Program-made: the position numbers and the translations under genes
Notes under the pieces: model-generated
What the model was told of the DNA's origin: nothing
The model's input: the letters and a program-made list of their open reading frames with translations, nothing else
The model's database searches: none
Source of the DNA: Longimicrobiales bacterium
Lineage (GTDB): Bacteria > Gemmatimonadota > Gemmatimonadetes > Longimicrobiales > Gaopeijiaceae
Assembly: GCA_022428035.1 (NCBI GenBank)
Contig: JAKMDG010000181.1
Location: 1 to 8,143, forward strand
Direction: 5' to 3'
DNA: 8,143 nt
In this document: positions 6,644 through 8,143 of the stretch, piece after piece
Position numbering within the stretch: position 1 is the first letter of the stretch
Layout of the letters: each line of letters begins with the position of its first letter

Positions 6644-6702
6644 GGTGAATTTGCCCCGGACTGCCGTCTCGTGGATCTTCGCCTGCATGGTCCTCCAAGC
6701 GA

Positions 6703-6710
6703 TTTATACA
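6703..6710. promoter_or_regulatory. AT-rich promoter-like box shared by divergent genes
   Basis: TTTATACA is the most AT-rich patch in the intergenic region. On the minus strand it reads TATAAA, a good -10 for the cytochrome/PQQ operon. On the plus strand TATACA lies 5 nt before the channel ATG, where a -10 would put transcription at or next to the start codon. No strong -35 is seen in either direction, so the call rests on the -10 match and position. Confidence 0.35.
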
Positions 6711-6715
6711 CCAGC

Positions 6716-8143
6716 ATGAAAACGATCAGTTCGCAGCTCGCGACGCTCCTCGAGGGCGGTGGGAAGATGCGCCATCGCATCGCACCGTTCGCCCGCTACA
6801 TCGCCTTGCTCACGGCCTTCATTCTCGTGTATGGGCTCGTCTTTCATCTGATCATGGCTCGAGAGGGTCAGGACCATTCCTGGTTTACGGGCATCTACTG
6901 GACCTTGACCGTGATGAGTACGCTGGGGTTCGGCGACATCACATTCCATACCGATCTGGGTCGGGCGTTCAGCTCAGTGGTACTCCTGACGGGCGTGGTC
7001 ATGCTGCTCATCATCCTGCCCTTCCTCTTCATTCAGCTGGTGTACGCCCCATGGCTGGAAGAACGGGCGCGGCATCGGGTATGGCGCCTGCAGCACGTCC
7101 CGAGTGACATCTCGAATCATGTGATCATCTGCAAGAACGATCCGATTGCCGAAGGTCTCGTTCGACGACTGGAGCTCATCGGAATCGCTGCGTATATCAT
7201 CGAGCCTGATGCCGATCGCGCCGTGGCCATGCACGATGCGGGACTTCCGGTCGTCACGGGTGAAATCGACTCCGTGGAAACTCTGCGGAGGGCTGGTGTG
7301 GACCGTGCCAGACTTCTCGTGGCCAACGCTTCCGACACGGTGAACTCCAACATCGTACTCACCGCACGGGCCGTCTCTGAGACGGTGCAGATCGTAGCTC
7401 TTGCCGACGTGGTGGACTCGGTCGATGTCCTCGAGTTGAGTGGAGCCGATCACGTGCTTCAGCTTCCCGCGCAGCTCGGTGAGCACCTGGCGAACCGTGT
7501 ACGGTCAGGTAGCGCCCATGCGAATCGGATCGGCCGGTGCCATGGACTCGTCCTGGCAGAGTTTCCGGTACACGATACGCCGCTCCAGAATCGCTCCCTG
7601 AGCGACTCCCAGCTGACCGATTTCACCGGTGTCAGCATCGCAGCCGTCTGGGAGGGCGGTAACCTGCGACCTCCCGATCCCGACAAGGTTCTGACCCCAC
7701 TGTGTATCCCGGTCGTTCTCGGGTCGGAAGATCAGCTACGTGAACTCGACGAGGTTCTGGCGATTTACGACGTCAATCCGCACCCGGTCCTCATCATCGG
7801 CGGTGGAAAGGTGGGACGCGCGGCAGGCAGGGCCCTGAAGGCCCGAGGCGTGCCCGTCCACATCGTCGAGCGAAATGCCAGCCTCACGCCGAAGATCGAA
7901 GGGATTCCTGACCAGCTCTTCATCGGCGATGCCGCGGACCGACAGGTCCTCGACCGCGCCGGTATCGCAGACGCGCCCTCTGTGCTGCTGACGACTCACG
8001 ACGACGCGATGAACGTGTACCTCACGGTGTATTGCCGTCGCCTGAACGCCGATGCTCGCGTTCTGACGCGGGTAACGCACAAGCGAAACGTAGAGGCCAT
8101 TCAACGGGCCGGTGCAGATTTCGTCCTGAGCTACGCCTCCTTC
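6716..8143 (+). CDS. Two-TM potassium channel with two RCK (TrkA-N) domains (C-terminus beyond window)
   Basis: The frame is open from an ATG at 6716 to the window edge (476 residues, 3'-truncated). The layout is a short cytoplasmic N-terminus, TM1 (about 25-47), a pore helix and selectivity filter TLGFGD (69-74), TM2 (about 84-108), a first RCK domain (about 135-250) with an RCK_C-like segment to about 345, then a second RCK domain from about 357. The second has the dinucleotide motif GGGKVG (362-367) with acidic Glu385 at the end of the next strand. The first reads HVIICKNDPIAEG, so its GxGxxG glycines are lost while Glu163 remains. This is a ligand-gated inner-membrane K+ channel similar in plan to GsuK. 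An octameric RCK ring built from a tetramer, each subunit giving two RCKs, is expected. There is no Shine-Dalgarno sequence before 6716; a second possible start is Met18 at 6767, preceded by GGTGGGAAG. 6716 is preferred because N-terminal SSQLA-type residues occur in related channels as I recall them. The gene is divergent from the cytochrome/PQQ operon with no evident functional link. Confidence 0.88.
   Translation, partial: MKTISSQLATLLEGGGKMRHRIAPFARYIALLTAFILVYGLVFHLIMAREGQDHSWFTGIYWTLTVMSTLGFGDITFHTDLGRAFSSVVLLTGVVMLLIILPFLFIQLVYAPWLEERARHRVWRLQHVPSDISNHVIICKNDPIAEGLVRRLELIGIAAYIIEPDADRAVAMHDAGLPVVTGEIDSVETLRRAGVDRARLLVANASDTVNSNIVLTARAVSETVQIVALADVVDSVDVLELSGADHVLQLPAQLGEHLANRVRSGSAHANRIGRCHGLVLAEFPVHDTPLQNRSLSDSQLTDFTGVSIAAVWEGGNLRPPDPDKVLTPLCIPVVLGSEDQLRELDEVLAIYDVNPHPVLIIGGGKVGRAAGRALKARGVPVHIVERNASLTPKIEGIPDQLFIGDAADRQVLDRAGIADAPSVLLTTHDDAMNVYLTVYCRRLNADARVLTRVTHKRNVEAIQRAGADFVLSYASF

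Noticed and set aside
6476..6688. A 71-residue N-terminal extension of the cytochrome from an ATG at 6688
   Set aside because: GGAGG lies only 3 nt before that ATG, and the extension would put the signal peptide in the middle of the protein. The extension crosses the hairpins and shows no domain-like composition.

Overview
The window is a GC-rich, densely coded piece of a bacterial chromosome with seven genes. Five are complete and two run off the window ends. Signal peptides ending in Ala-x-Ala-Gln, a secreted FG-GAP propeller, a calcium/lanthanide-type PQQ dehydrogenase with its own di-heme cytochrome, and a LolCD-like transporter with an adaptor suggest a Gram-negative, respiring bacterium. 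The gene mix resembles Gemmatimonadota or Acidobacteriota; this is an inference from gene content, not a demonstrated placement. No transposase, integrase, CRISPR array, tRNA or rRNA was seen.

Layout. (1) 1-851, minus: 5' part of a secreted FG-GAP beta-propeller protein, cut by the window edge. (2) 985-4066, plus: a tight three-gene operon encoding a periplasmic adaptor (HlyD/MacA type), a LolC/FtsX/MacB-type permease and a LolD-like ATPase. The adaptor stop is 3 nt from the permease start, and the permease stop overlaps the ATPase start (ATGGTTGA). (3) 4044-6475, minus: a di-heme cytochrome c followed by a PQQ alcohol dehydrogenase, joined by an ATGA stop/start overlap. This pair converges on the transporter operon with a 23-bp tail-to-tail overlap. 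(4) 6476-6715: a 240-bp divergent intergenic region with several perfect inverted repeats and an AT-rich promoter-like box. (5) 6716 to the end, plus: a two-TM potassium channel fused to two RCK (TrkA-N) domains, cut by the window edge.

How they work together. The adaptor, permease and ATPase should form an ATP-driven envelope export or extraction machine of the MacAB/DevBCA kind, with a TolC-like outer-membrane partner encoded elsewhere. The dehydrogenase should oxidise an alcohol (or aldehyde) in the periplasm with PQQ and pass electrons to the co-translated cytochrome c. The dehydrogenase carries Asp-Tyr-Asp at its catalytic aspartate, the arrangement associated with lanthanide-dependent enzymes. 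I see no wholly new system. The points most worth following are this possible lanthanide enzyme, its cytochrome with an apparently missing methionine ligand in the second heme domain, and the hairpin-rich leader in front of the pair.
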